Source of the DNA: Norana najaformis
Taxonomy: Eukaryota; Annelida; Clitellata; Crassiclitellata; Hormogastridae
DNA: 64,000 nucleotides
Direction of reading: 5' to 3'
Assembly (NCBI GenBank): GCA_964023275.1
Contig: OZ029923.1
Location: forward strand, 3,235,041-3,299,040
This document shows, one piece after another, positions 34,601 to 43,016 of the stretch (its first letter is position 1; every line of letters begins with the position of its first letter). The position numbers were made by a program, and so were the translations under genes. The notes beneath the pieces were generated by a model. That model was given only the letters and a program-made list of their open reading frames with translations. It did not search any database and was not told the DNA's origin.

Positions 34601-37510
34601 TCAATAGCTGACAGCTGACAACATTATTAAGAGTTCCTGGTCCACCACGGGTACGCTCATCTACTGGTACCCCCCTCGCGGATGGTAGAAGACGCAGCAT
34701 CCGGATTTCTCTGAAGCAACCAGGTCTGTGGAGGACAGGTATTCGTCAGTTGCCGGCCGACTGGTTCTAGAACCTCTCGGTGATTGACGGTCTCTTGCCC
34801 ATGAAAGACTGCTGCATCGTTGCTTCACTGAATCCGAGCTTTCCCGGTCGCAGACGGCATTTTTAAGGTTAAGAGGAAGGTCGAGTCAAAGGCTGTGGAA
34901 GATGTCATTAAACAGCGGATACTACAGAGGGGAGTATATATATAGTTGGCGGATTCAAAGGGAAAAGATGAAATAAAGGAGTTTGTATTCATTGTATAAA
35001 ATTCAGTGACCTGTACCCAATCAGGCGTATGCCCATTATGCAGTAGAGGGCAGCACGTATACCGTGATGTGATATTTGTTATGTAGTTAATATAATGTTA
35101 TTCGATGCTAATGATTACGATGTTTATTTCAGGTGTCACACTGGCAACAAAATTGCTGGACATGTTTGTCGACTGTTATTTGCTTCATTCTTTGGTTTAT
35201 ATTTTCGTTTTCACACAGTTAAACCAGATCGTGTCACAAATATTGCCGCCAGTGTCGCGGCCTATGAGGTCGACCTGAGCTGGTCGCCTCCTTCAGCTAG
35301 AAAACAAATCAACTATAGAGTCGCATATGCATCTAGATTTTCAGGCATTTTAGTAAGTTTGACGTTTGTCTTTTATTTCGGAGTCAGATTCTGATATTTT
35401 ACTGGTCACAAAGAATGCAAAATACATTGGATTAATAAAATAAAAATAAAATAATAATAATATTAATAATGATAATAATAATAATAACAATTATTATTAT
35501 TATTAATTGGTAACTTCTAATGTGCTGTGATGGTGCACCAAAGCCAAGCCACAATCAGATTATTATCCATAAGCAGAGAGACGGCCTACAGAGGATATGC
35601 AATTTGAAAATATTAGTTTTAAGTTGAGAACAAAATGACAGAAGCAGAACGAATAGACACAGGAAGGGAGTTCCAGAATTTAGGTCCAGCAACCGAGAAA
35701 GCCCGTACATTCGAGAACAGTTGTAGTCCAAGGTATGACCAGAGAAAAACAATCAGATGTACTTATGAATAACACAACTTAACATAAAATAACACAACTT
35801 TACATAAGATAACAACACGAACTATCGTGAGATAATATGATATAGGATAACATAGCATAGCATAACATAAAATAAGAAAACGTAAGATAACATAGCAAGA
35901 TAATATAACGTAGCATAATATAAGAAAACATAAGATAACTAACATAATGATGATATAGTATATAATAACATAAAATAAGAAAATATAAGATAATAACAGA
36001 TAACATGGCATAATAACATGACATAAGAAAGCAAGATAACTTAAGATAATGACATAAGAAAACAAGATAACATAATATAATGTAGAATAACAGCATGAAA
36101 TAACATAAGGTGAGCGTAATGGGTTTTAAGGGGTTCAGAAGACAATTTATTTGTGTTAAAACCACTGCAAATTTACGCACACGATTCCTCGTCAGCCAAT
36201 GGACACGTGGCTTGCTAGCAAATGTCTTACTTACTTACTTACCCAGAGTGATCAATGGGCAATTGTTCCTAACTTCTGAAAAACTACTGTGGGGTCCAAG
36301 AAGACAATACTCAAATATTCCACTTCAACAAGTTGTACCATGTTTAAAGAAAGAGATATAAATAAAGAAATAAACTGTCTAGTATCAAGGCACTTTCTCT
36401 ACCCAGATCACCTTTATGCTTGCATATACAGTAAAAATATTCACTACTCTCATACGAAACAATGCAAACGTCTGGTTGACACAGATTACCGATAAGTAAT
36501 CCTCACCATACTTACCTGCTTCTTCTTCTGCTTCTTCTTTAGTGTTCTGCCCCTAGGCAGATCCAAGAATCCAACGACTCCACTCTTCTCTGTTCTGTGC
36601 CCTCTCCTTGACTTCTTTGTAGCCCCGTCTTCATCCTTTATCCATTATCCAGTCCAACATCATATTCTTTGATCTTCCTGGAACTTTCCTTCCCTCAGTT
36701 CTTCCTTCAATCACTGTCCTTAGGAGAGAATTTCCACGTAGTATGTGAACGTTGTCACCTTCTTTTGTCGTCATTCTCAACATGCATGGGATTAGTAGAG
36801 AAGTGGTTTCCCGTTGCCTTCCTCCCGATGTTTTTTGCGAGACACCATCTCAGAAGCGTCGATGATCTCCATCGTCCGTCCTTCTGGCTCTTCAGGAAAC
36901 TGGACACTTGCATCTACCGGGAAAGACTCGGTCGCCCAACATACACTGCTTCAACGGGAGGACTACGTGTAGGTGGTATGGTGGACATTTGGTCATCAGA
37001 GGGTTTAAGAGGCTCTAGATGTCCCATTTTCCTCCCACTTATCTGCATACGTACATATAATATTATATCTTTACAGGGTGCTTGCAGATGTTCAAGTTTG
37101 ATGATGATGGTGATAAAGTCGATGACGACAACGCCGATAATGATGGGATGATGACACCGATGACGATGGCGGTGGAGAACTTCATGCTGATTAGTTTATT
37201 TTCGTTGACCTCAGATAAAAAACACCACTGCAATATCGATTACCCTTTCCAATCTCATTCCAAACACGAAATACTCGGTTACCATTGACTGCATTCCAGT
37301 CATTAGAGGTGTCGTCACCGGATTCTGGAGCGATAACCATACAACAGAATTCACAACTAAACCAGATGGTATGCACATTTGTTTAGTTAATTTTTGTTTT
37401 TATCTGTTGTATGTATAAAATAAGAAAATAACCAGTCCCGATATCTCGCCGGTTGCATGCTACGAAAATACACAGTGAAATTGTTCTAAATAATAATAAT
37501 AATAATAATA

Positions 37511-37545
<35 letters not shown>

Positions 37546-40500
37546 CATCATAATAATAATAATAGTTGTGTTTTATTCTTTTCTCAGGGAAGGCAACTGT
37601 GGAGATTAGAGGCTCAAAAAATGTGTCATTTGATTTTCGGGAGGAAAAGCAGTTCGTCTTTCAGTGTCATGTAACTTCCGAATCGGGTAGACCTCCGATG
37701 GGGGTATGGTACAAGGTACAACCGTATGGTGACTTAGTTCGTGATGACCCGCCTTACGTCTATGTAACAAGGGATCTCTTGATTATAATGATTGGTCCTA
37801 ACTGCTCCACTTTTTGCACTAAATACCTCGGAGAATACAGGTGCGTTGCTCACAATGGATACAGCCGAGGAAATGGCACTATAACACTTTCCTATCAGTA
37901 CAAGTCTCTACCAGGTGAACACATTAAAAGCAAATGTTATTTAGCATAAGTGTGATGCTATCATTTCAGATTAGCTCTAAATAATTCCTGATACTAAATG
38001 AAAGTAGGGCTGCCAACTTTTGATTTTGTCAATCCGGGATGCCCGCATAGTCACTGAATATGCCAGTACCAATTTACCCTGTCCACATGATTGTACTGTA
38101 TGTAACGAATGTTGCATCAGCCTAATGTAGGATCTACTGCAAACAGTCATTAAAAATTACCGTCACATGATTTGACTCAAATCATCAAGAGACAAATGCC
38201 TGTATATAAAGTTTGAATCAACTTCAAGTGCAAAACGTTTATTAAATCCCAGTAACCTACCAGGCTTCAGGGCCCAGCACGAGCGAAGTTCATATAGGCC
38301 TATACATGTATGATGCATGCAATTTGCAGATGTCATTTATTGGGTCTACTAACCTAACTACTCTCTATTCTATCGGCACTCTGTAAAACTTATTTACGGC
38401 CGGCTGTTCGAGTTTAGTGTGCGAAAAGAACAACATTTGGTGAAGTTCCGGTCAATTTCGGATCAATCCGGGACATGGGACGCACAAGAACGATTCCAGG
38501 ACTGTCCAGGCGAATCCGGGACGGTTGGCAGCCCTTAATGAAAGATTTAGAGCAGTGATTGAACGTTCACATATACACATTTATGAAAGAAGAATATAAG
38601 CCTCTCAATATTTACTTCGCTTAGCTGTAAATAATAAAGTCTCAAAATTGACGAATAGCCTCTTAAATGCCAGATATAGGGTAGACCTATGTTTATAAAA
38701 GAATAATATTCCAAACGTGTAACTTACTTTGTTTAATTGCCTCAAAAGATAATTTCGAATTTCTGCGTTACTGTAAATTTCTTTTACAGAGACATCGATG
38801 GAGAACATTCAAAGTAGGCCTACAGTGTGGACCGTAATTCTAGGAACCTGTGTTTGTGGCCTATTTCTGCTTCTCGTCGGAGTTTTCTTTCGCTTCCGTT
38901 GGAAGCGATACTTTGGTGGTAAAGAGGCTATTGCATTTTTATTTTACCAGGCTTTTGTAGAGAATGGGATGAGGCCACTTGCATCGGGCCTTTGCTGTAC
39001 ATTAAACAATTTGTATACGAATATCTGGACATTTTGTAACGCCGTCCAAGGCCATTCATATGATTTGATTGTTCAGCTTACAAGAAAAGGTTGCGATATT
39101 TTAATTCATGAAGCGGTGCCGAATGGTTTGTAAACCCCAGGATAAAACGTTTTATAAATTTTGTGGACATACATGTTTGTACGAATATGTGTAGTATATA
39201 GGCAGAGTTAGGCGTTATGTCCCTATGTCTCTAAGGATATCTCTTACAAATGCAATGATCGCCAGTCGCGTAGATTATTAACTCGCTTCTTGAGGTATCA
39301 TAAAGTTAAACATGCAGAATTTCTAGAGAGATAAGAACTCTGTAGCTAGAGTCTTAACTGATACATGACGATATGAACATATAAGATATCTGCTTGAATC
39401 CTTGCATTGATTTCTTGTTCAGCAGCGGATCTCTTTCGAATTGGGACTTACATTCGATGAAACATTAAATTGTGGCCGACCACAATACTTAGAATAATTA
39501 TTTATTTTCCAAACTTATCATGTTCAGTTGGTTCGCCTGATTGCCTTTCTCTATTTATTTAAAAACTAGAATTGTTCATGGCTATAAATTAGTTCTTTCG
39601 GTTACTGGCTCTCGATTATGGCACTCTCTTAGAGCATGTGTTCGTTCTTCTCCGTCTCTCATGCCAGTTTGGTCTTAGGCATAAAACTCACCTCCTTTGA
39701 GCTGCTAATCCACAATAAACTGTCTTCCTGTTTTAGCGGCCTCACCTTTAAGATATTGACCTGTCTACGGCTTGATTTGGAAAGCCATCGGTTGATGCTT
39801 TGTGCAATATACATTGGCGCTGAAAAACTGGCTAAATATTAATTTCTATTGCTGCTTTTATTAAAGTGAGTTTCTAACCCTCTTTGACCTAATTTAATCC
39901 GTACATTCCAGTAGTAACCAGTCATTCTATCGCCTATATTTATTTTATATTTTAGATGCGAACAGACGGACTAAAGAAAGAAGATTGCCCAAGCCTCCTA
40001 GCATGTACGAGCGTGTAGACTATGATGCAGTAGCTCAGGGTCTGGAAGCAGGAGGAAACAATGAAGGATTGATGCCACGAGCATGCAGCATGTATGAACA
40101 CATTGGTTATGACTCGATTGATCAGGTACTGAAAGAAATGGCAAGCATAGAAAATGCGATGTCGCAATCACATGATGTGTATGGAGAAAACCGATATGAA
40201 ACAATAGATGCACCACAGAAGGAAGCGATAGACAGAGTTAGACGGCTGCTCGATGAAAATACCGCTCTGGAAGATATCAAAAATCGTGGGAAAAGAGACC
40301 AACATCAAATCCACGGTTGCGAATCAGTAACTAGTGAATCAGATAAATTTCCATTCTCAAATGAGCAACCAGAATCAATGAATCCTTACCTGGACCTGTG
40401 TGAAGAAGAGATGTATCCCTACATGGGTATGGTTTCAAAAGAAGTGAACCCCTACTTGGATCTGGTCTCGAAAGAAGTAAATTCCTACATGGATCTGGTT

Positions 40501-40881
40501 TCGAAGGAAGTGAATCCCTACATGGATCTGGTTCCGAAAGAAGTGAATCCCTACATGGATCTGATTTCGAAAGAAGTGAATCCCTACATGGATCTGATTT
40601 CGAAAGCAGTGAATCCCTACGTGGATCTGGTTTCGAAGGAAGTGAACCCCTACATGGATCTGGTTTCGAAAGAAGTGAATCCCTACATGGATATCAGCCC
40701 GAAGGAAGTGAATCACTGCCTAGATATAGATCAACAAGAAAAGGATTCGTCCTTGGTTTTGGGATACTTGGATATGGGCCCGAAAGAGCTGGATCCCTAC
40801 TTGTATCGGACTCCAGATCCGGTCTCTACATCAGCGTATACAACCTTACATGAAACGGAAGGTGTCGCTCTTCAGAACTAA
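20877..40881 (+). CDS. Ig-CHD-Ig class I cytokine receptor B with tandem ITAM-like tail
   Basis: Nine exons with matching phases give 780 residues: 20877-20970, 23508-23774, 24818-24935, 27584-27777, 35219-35352, 37215-37368, 37588-37914, 38790-38918 and 39956-40881. Order: signal peptide (about 1-27), Ig domain (about 32-120), cytokine-receptor D1 (121-225) with Cys-x9-Cys-x-Trp, D2 (225-321) ending FWSDNHTTEFTT, Ig domain (321-429), transmembrane helix (about 441-463), then a 310-residue tail. D2 resembles gp130 D3 closely, so the cytokine-receptor assignment is firm. A membrane-proximal Ig domain after the CHD is unusual. The tail carries a Pro-rich box 1-like motif (RRLPKPPS), three Tyr doublets, and a run of ten YxxL/I/M motifs at 11-residue spacing. 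It probably signals through SH2-domain proteins; JAK/STAT or Syk-type routes are both possible. No known orthologue is recognised. Confidence 0.87.
20996..21630. repeat. GAT/GAG and CAT trinucleotide tracts in receptor B intron 1
   Basis: GATGAT/GAGGAG at 20996-21450 and CATCAT at 21508-21627. The two are inverted in sense, so they could pair. Confidence 0.9.
21650..22172 (+). mobile_element. 5'-truncated LINE 3' end with GATTAC tail
   Basis: It starts in an ORF2 C terminus (FGNCCIAIASPPLWNKLPPE and then STFHSKLKTFFF, typical of L2/CR1-like elements). It continues through the GTTTTTACTGAGCTCCTGTG 3' UTR and ends in repeated ATTACG. It is the most complete 3' end of this family in the window. 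Confidence 0.75.
22640..23085 (+). repeat. Low-copy interspersed repeat (T-rich)
   Basis: A T-rich block containing GTTCCTCAGTTTTGGATGAC and ending TTAGTAGGCAACCGTCACCC. Similar copies at 25780-26000 and, reversed, 44455-44705 share the TTTTGATGGCC / CTTTTAAATTT / TAGTAGGCAACC order. Family not recognised. Confidence 0.45.
23508..23774 (+). CDS. receptor B exon 2: N-terminal Ig domain
   Basis: Acceptor TTATGCAG, donor GTTAGG. It encodes an Ig-like fold with NINMNCTLES (B-strand Cys), NLSFSWTNP (C-strand Trp) and SSSRISCRLGNYTLD (F-strand Cys). Several N-glycosylation sites are present (NCT, NLS, NMS, NYT). A better-looking donor GTAGGT four bases earlier would break the frame of exon 3, so GTTAGG is preferred. 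Confidence 0.82.
23885..24141 (+). mobile_element. LINE 3' end, internally deleted
   Basis: Includes TTTTTCACTCGAAACTGAAA and the GACTGAGCGCCTGTGAAATC junction, where the section between 'CTGTGAA' and 'GAAATCTCGAG' is missing, then a short GATTAC tail. Confidence 0.65.
24818..24935 (+). CDS. receptor B exon 3: cytokine-receptor D1, first half
   Basis: Acceptor TTCTCAG, donor GTAAGT. It encodes RFPNPPECVVYNWDSMTCSW, the Pro-rich lead and Cys-x9-Cys-x-Trp signature of class I cytokine receptor D1 domains, then ETSTISLAWSRS. It leaves in phase 2. Confidence 0.9.
25045..25500 (+). pseudogene. LINE ORF2 C-terminal fragments
   Basis: The first part reads MKWIGHILCGNS and then MLLDWMTDKERRRGYKEVKE with stops, a LINE ORF end shared with 12408-12666 and 36520-36780. 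The second part reads SRAFSVACPKLWYSLPSPVR, another LINE C terminus. These may be two nested insertions. Confidence 0.6.
26445..26700. repeat. AT-rich tandem repeat (ATAATAAGATCATAAAG)
   Basis: Six or so degenerate units of AATGATAATAAGATCATAAAGCA in receptor B intron 3. Confidence 0.8.
26700..26960 (+). repeat. LINE-like element with TTAGATTA tail
   Basis: CTTTCACTCCAAAGCTAAAA, then CATCAACTGATGCCTTGAGC and GCGCTATAGAAGTTATTAGA ending in TTAGATT repeats. Related 3' ends: 12095-12150, 39600-39845, 47490-47560 (forward), 48490-48560, 57560-57650 and 58490-58580 (reverse). Confidence 0.5.
26970..27165 (+). mobile_element. LINE 3' end
   Basis: CACCATCCACCGTAGCCGTC, then GATTTTGATTTGACTGTGCG and a diverged end. 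It directly abuts a tRNA-derived SINE at 27165. Confidence 0.55.
27165..27445 (-). mobile_element. tRNA-derived SINE
   Basis: Same family as 18962-19236, with GGACGAATCCCAAGGTCCTG and TGGTGACAGAGGCATGGTG. The head lies at the right end (GTACCGATAGACCAC on the + strand). Confidence 0.6.
27584..27777 (+). CDS. receptor B exon 4: cytokine-receptor D1, second half
   Basis: Acceptor TTCTATAG, donor GTAGGA. It encodes TCRSDKYMCPRPF, GRGSCTWSALDQNTNYFMYL and ITNAFSAMALGRNTF. Cys pairs and the late 'N-A-x-x-x-x-L-G' stretch align in position with gp130 D2. The intron that follows is 7.4 kb, the longest in the gene. Confidence 0.85.
28615..28780 (-). mobile_element. tRNA-derived SINE, third family
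   Basis: Minus-strand head GGTAGCCGATTGGATAGAGC then CGCTCGG, B box GTCGGGTTCGAGCCTCC, body ACGGTTACTGTGTAGGGACC. Its 3' end meets an (ATT)n run. A partial duplicate of the head follows at 28785-28820. Confidence 0.65.
30236..30625 (-). pseudogene. Non-LTR-type element C-terminal region, copy 3 (divergent)
   Basis: Minus-strand reading gives [20 protein letters not shown] then VIDTLAHSYLQATSV and GYLFQRLSITLQRFNAVAFH, the same domain as copies 1 and 2 but a diverged subfamily. It is 5' truncated at an (AAT)n run. Confidence 0.6.
30699..31260 (-). pseudogene. Non-LTR-type element C-terminal region, copy 1 (broken)
   Basis: It is about 95% like copy 2 over its length and begins LDRARLLASQAPHSGDW. 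It has two in-frame stops after KRLKYAT where copy 2 is open, and is cut off after SGAWSTEGL by an (AAT)n run at 30627-30697. Confidence 0.65.
31263..31655. repeat. (ATT)n tracts between non-LTR copies
   Basis: ATT runs at 31263-31345, 31421-31490 and 31560-31655, with others at 28551-28612, 30627-30697 and 32297-32405. They coincide with the ends of the non-LTR copies and so look like 3' tails or insertion targets. Confidence 0.9.
31662..32297 (-). pseudogene. Non-LTR-type element C-terminal region, copy 2
   Basis: A 207-codon open stretch (ATG at 32285) begins MGLRLSDEVIRTAVGMRLGT. It has a zinc-type motif (CEPHLCHCGERVD then HGLVC) and RPDGVTLIP followed by LTWDVTVSDTFA, resembling the PD-(D/E)xK core of restriction-like endonucleases in site-specific non-LTR elements. 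It ends RLSVAVQRGNAICFSGTLL. An (ATG/AAT)n run follows as a 3' tail at 31560-31655. There is no reverse transcriptase, so the copy is 5' truncated, cut by an (AAT)n run. Confidence 0.65.
33375..33663 (+). pseudogene. LINE ORF2 C-terminal fragment
   Basis: Plus-strand reading RINTFEMKCLLQNLRVPRTA, then NEWVLETTGVERNLLGLI, then stops and HGDCIKKEVIQG. A decayed LINE region just after the reverse-transcriptase thumb. It lies in receptor B intron 4. Confidence 0.55.
35219..35352 (+). CDS. receptor B exon 5: cytokine-receptor D2, first half
   Basis: Acceptor TCACACAG, donor GTAAGT. It encodes VKPDRVTNIAASVAAYEVDL and then SWSPPSARKQINYRVAYAS, the FnIII A-C strands, including the Leu-x-Trp and Tyr-x-Val-x-Tyr positions of the gp130-type D3 domain. 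Phase 0 exit. Confidence 0.9.
35760..36105. repeat. A-rich minisatellite (ATAACATAAGATAACATA)
   Basis: Degenerate units of ATAACATAAGATAAC and AAGAAAACATAAG in receptor B intron 5. Confidence 0.85.
36515..36785 (-). pseudogene. LINE ORF2 C-terminal fragment
   Basis: Minus-strand reading NSLLRTVIEGRTEG, NMMLDWIMDKG, RRGYKEVKERAQNREEW, with stops. It is the same family as 25045-25265 and lies in receptor B intron 5. Confidence 0.55.
37215..37368 (+). CDS. receptor B exon 6: cytokine-receptor D2 with degenerate WSxWS
   Basis: Acceptor TGACCTCAG, donor GTATGC. It is in phase with its neighbours and free of stops. It encodes SITLSNLIPNTKYSVTIDC, then GFWSDNHTTEFTTKPDG. The first half of WSxWS (Trp-Ser-Asp) is kept and the second Trp-Ser is Asn-His. 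Confidence 0.9.
37588..37914 (+). CDS. receptor B exon 7: membrane-proximal Ig domain
   Basis: Acceptor TTCTCAG, donor GTGAAC. One exon encodes a whole Ig-like domain: FVFQCHVTSESGRPPMGVWY (Cys and Trp core) and LGEYRCVAHNGYS, the Tyr-x-Cys motif of the F strand. Two extra cysteines (CSTFC) may form a local disulphide. Phase 1 at both ends, as expected for a shuffled Ig module. Confidence 0.88.
38790..38918 (+). CDS. receptor B exon 8: transmembrane helix
   Basis: Acceptor CTTTTACAG, donor GTAAAG. It encodes WTVILGTCVCGLFLLLVGVF flanked inside by RFRWKRYFG, a positive stop-transfer stretch. Read-through past the donor stays open until a stop ending at 39133. Confidence 0.9.
39956..40881 (+). 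CDS. receptor B exon 9: cytoplasmic tail with tyrosine-motif array
   Basis: Acceptor TATTTTAG; 308 codons including TAA. Residue order: box 1-like RRLPKPPS (482-488); Tyr doublets SMYERVDYDAV (490/495), SMYEHIGYDSI and DVYGENRYETI; a charged linker; then eleven 11-residue units from residue 615. Tyrosines fall at 617, 628, 639, 650, 661, 672, 683, 694, 705 and 716; unit 11 has Cys at 727. After a 5-residue shift, YLDM (743) and PYLY (754) repeat the same spacing. The last tyrosine lies in AYTTL. The whole tail from the juxtamembrane segment is one exon, so the array can be lost or gained by splicing as a block. Confidence 0.93.
40381..40743 (+). repeat. 33-bp coding tandem repeat (11 units) encoding YxxL-type motifs
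   Basis: Units of exactly 33 bases start at 40381 and encode, in order, YLDL, YMGM, YLDL, YMDL, YMDL, YMDL, YMDL, YVDL, YMDL, YMDI and a decayed CLDI. Spacer consensus is (V/I)SKEVNP. Units 3-9 are nearly identical in bases, mostly differing at single codons, which points to recent expansion or gene conversion. Length is always a multiple of three, so the frame is preserved. Confidence 0.97.
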
Positions 40882-41733
40882 AAAGGCATATTCGCATTTT
40901 TATCCTGGCTAATGCAGTGACGTTTTATTACTTGTTTAAGTCTTTGTGACAATAGAAGAAAATCAACGATGTGTATACAATAGGTCAATAAATAAGTCAG
41001 TATAATAAGTCAGTTCATTATTCATGGTAATAAAAAAACTCCTCGGAAGTACGTTTCCCGAGCCACTCGCCATTAAAGTGTGGGGTATGTGATTGGCAGG
41101 ACTTGATTTCCTGTTATTAGCAAAGCATTTGCTAGGAAAGTTCATAATCGTAATCGTATTCGTTAACAATAGATGACTTAAATAAATTTCAAATTGTAGA
41201 ATTCATGTATCGCTACGAAAGAAGATTATTGTCTTGTGTATCTGATAATTATTTCAAACATTTCTCTCAACTTCATATATATCCTACAAGATTTCAGGAT
41301 AATTTTTGTAGTACTTTTGCATGAACAAACACTAGGTATTTCAACATTAAATGTTTTGGTCCGTCAATCTGGCAATTTACCTTTAAAAATCCGTAACCTA
41401 CCTAAACTGTATGTGTTTAAAAACAACTGCGTGATTTCTTAATCATGTCGCTAGACTTTCATGTCTAACACATGTATGTATTTAGACTGTTTTATTTCTG
41501 TTTTGGAAGTCACAATTATGACTCATTTTGGGTTTCTTAGATCACGATTGTGATCCTTTTTCTTAGTTCAGACTTTCTTTTTAGTTAAGTCATACCTAAT
41601 ATTTGTTAAATTTTTTTGTCGCCACATGCATTGTTTTGTAATTGGCGGCCCTAATTTATTGGGATCTAGGTCTACCATTTGTATCCCAATAATTAACTGT
41701 ACACTGGCTAATGTATTTGTTCTTTTTTGAATC

Positions 41734-41739
41734 AATAAA
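41734..41739 (+). terminator. candidate poly(A) signal of receptor B
   Basis: AATAAA in the context ATCAATAAAGCTTC, 853 bases after the stop codon. A closer candidate at 40987 is in AATAAATAAG. Either would leave the receptor B 3' end before the MBOAT promoter region. Confidence 0.45.
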
Positions 41740-41767
41740 GCTTCAAGTAATAACAATAAGATACAGT

Positions 41768-41895
41768 AAAGTTCATAATCGTAATCGCAATTGTAAAATC
41801 AAAATTTCTGAAGCGCTAGTCAAAGCTAAGAGCAGGGCACCAGCATATTCGTGAGCGCTGCGCCAAGTCAGTGGGGTTGTCCAAAGATGCCATGT
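41768..41895 (-). mobile_element. LINE/SINE 3' end, variant family, reverse
   Basis: ATAATCGTAATCGCAATTG then GAGCAGGGCACCAGCATATT and GTTGTCCAAAGATGCCATG. The same variant recurs at 55305-55435 (reverse), 47735-47850 (forward) and 48800-48895 (reverse, decayed). Confidence 0.5.
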
Positions 41896-42113
41896 CAAAA
41901 ACACAACATATTACACCTAGAGAACATTATCAGGTATCAAAATGGCTTATTCATGTATCGCTATCATCATAGATTGTTACCTGCGACCTTTTTGAGAACT
42001 TCTTTCGGCAAGGTACATCGATACACAGTCATAACACTAGCTCCTCCAGGCGTTACGGTAGTCAAGGAACTTGTACTAATGTAATGATGTTCTCCGTAAA
42101 ATGCTCTGGCCTC

Positions 42114-42242
<129 letters not shown>

Positions 42243-43016
42243 TATATATAATCTCTTATTAAATCCATCCAAGACAATTTCTCCGCCTTGGTACGCATCA
42301 GCGGGCTTAACGGGTATGAAACACCGAATTCCTCTTGGTGAGTCAGCGACTGATCACTCAGAATGCAGACATAATTTGGGAGTAACATTCGACTCCAGTA
42401 GGCCTATTTGTTTCAATGACCATGTAAATGGCATTCGTTAATCATCTCAGTTGACTTAAATAATTACTGAATAAAGAACGCAGCTAACAGCTCGCGAGTG
42501 CTTGAGTACTTGAAGAACTACTCGATTCGTTTTATGAATAGAGTACTCGAGTACTTGCGGCAGCCATAGGCCTACATGGTGTTCGTGGATGTAATTAAAT
42601 CTTTCTGCCTGTTTGCTTTATTAATAACAACTATATGTATCAACAAAACACAAGTGAAACACAGTCTAGTACCTCAAACAAATGTCCGTGGAATATTTCA
42701 GTCTAGTGCCTCTGTTTATGCCAGAGAGTTTTAATCCAGTGCCAAATAGGCTGATCAAGAAGGCCAAACACTAACGAATCTATCAACACAAGCACGTTTA
42801 AGCGCATTTGTTTCGTGTCAGTAAAATTTACCAGAACACCCGCGGAAAGCTTTAATTCATTGCTGGATATGTCAGTGAAATAAAAAGTTATGCAGTGAAC
42901 TTTGGTTTGGCATCAGTGATTTAACAACCTACATGGTGCTTTTAGGTATTGCGTTGCCTCAGAGCTTAAATTATCGTGTTGTTTTTGTCAAAAAACAGGG
43001 CACCAGCGTCGTACGC

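Larger units (their letters stand above)
27778..35218. other. Receptor B intron 4 (7.4 kb), dense in mobile DNA
   Basis: It holds an (ATT)n run (28551-28612), a SINE (28615-28780), an unexplained CTCCCC-rich block (29340-29480), three non-LTR C-terminal copies (30236-32297) between (ATT)n runs, a LINE fragment (33375-33663) and a TATG tract (34272-34525). The parts at 27850-28540, 32600-33360 and 34530-35200 show nothing I recognise. Confidence 0.7.

Noticed and set aside
36669-37151. 160-codon plus-strand ORF
   Set aside because: Overlaps a reverse LINE fragment and SINE-like sequence; no domain, and the real receptor B exon follows in another frame.
40381-40743. CRISPR-like or collagen-like repeat
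   Set aside because: The repeat is a coding 33-mer in phase with the receptor tail, with no unique spacers.
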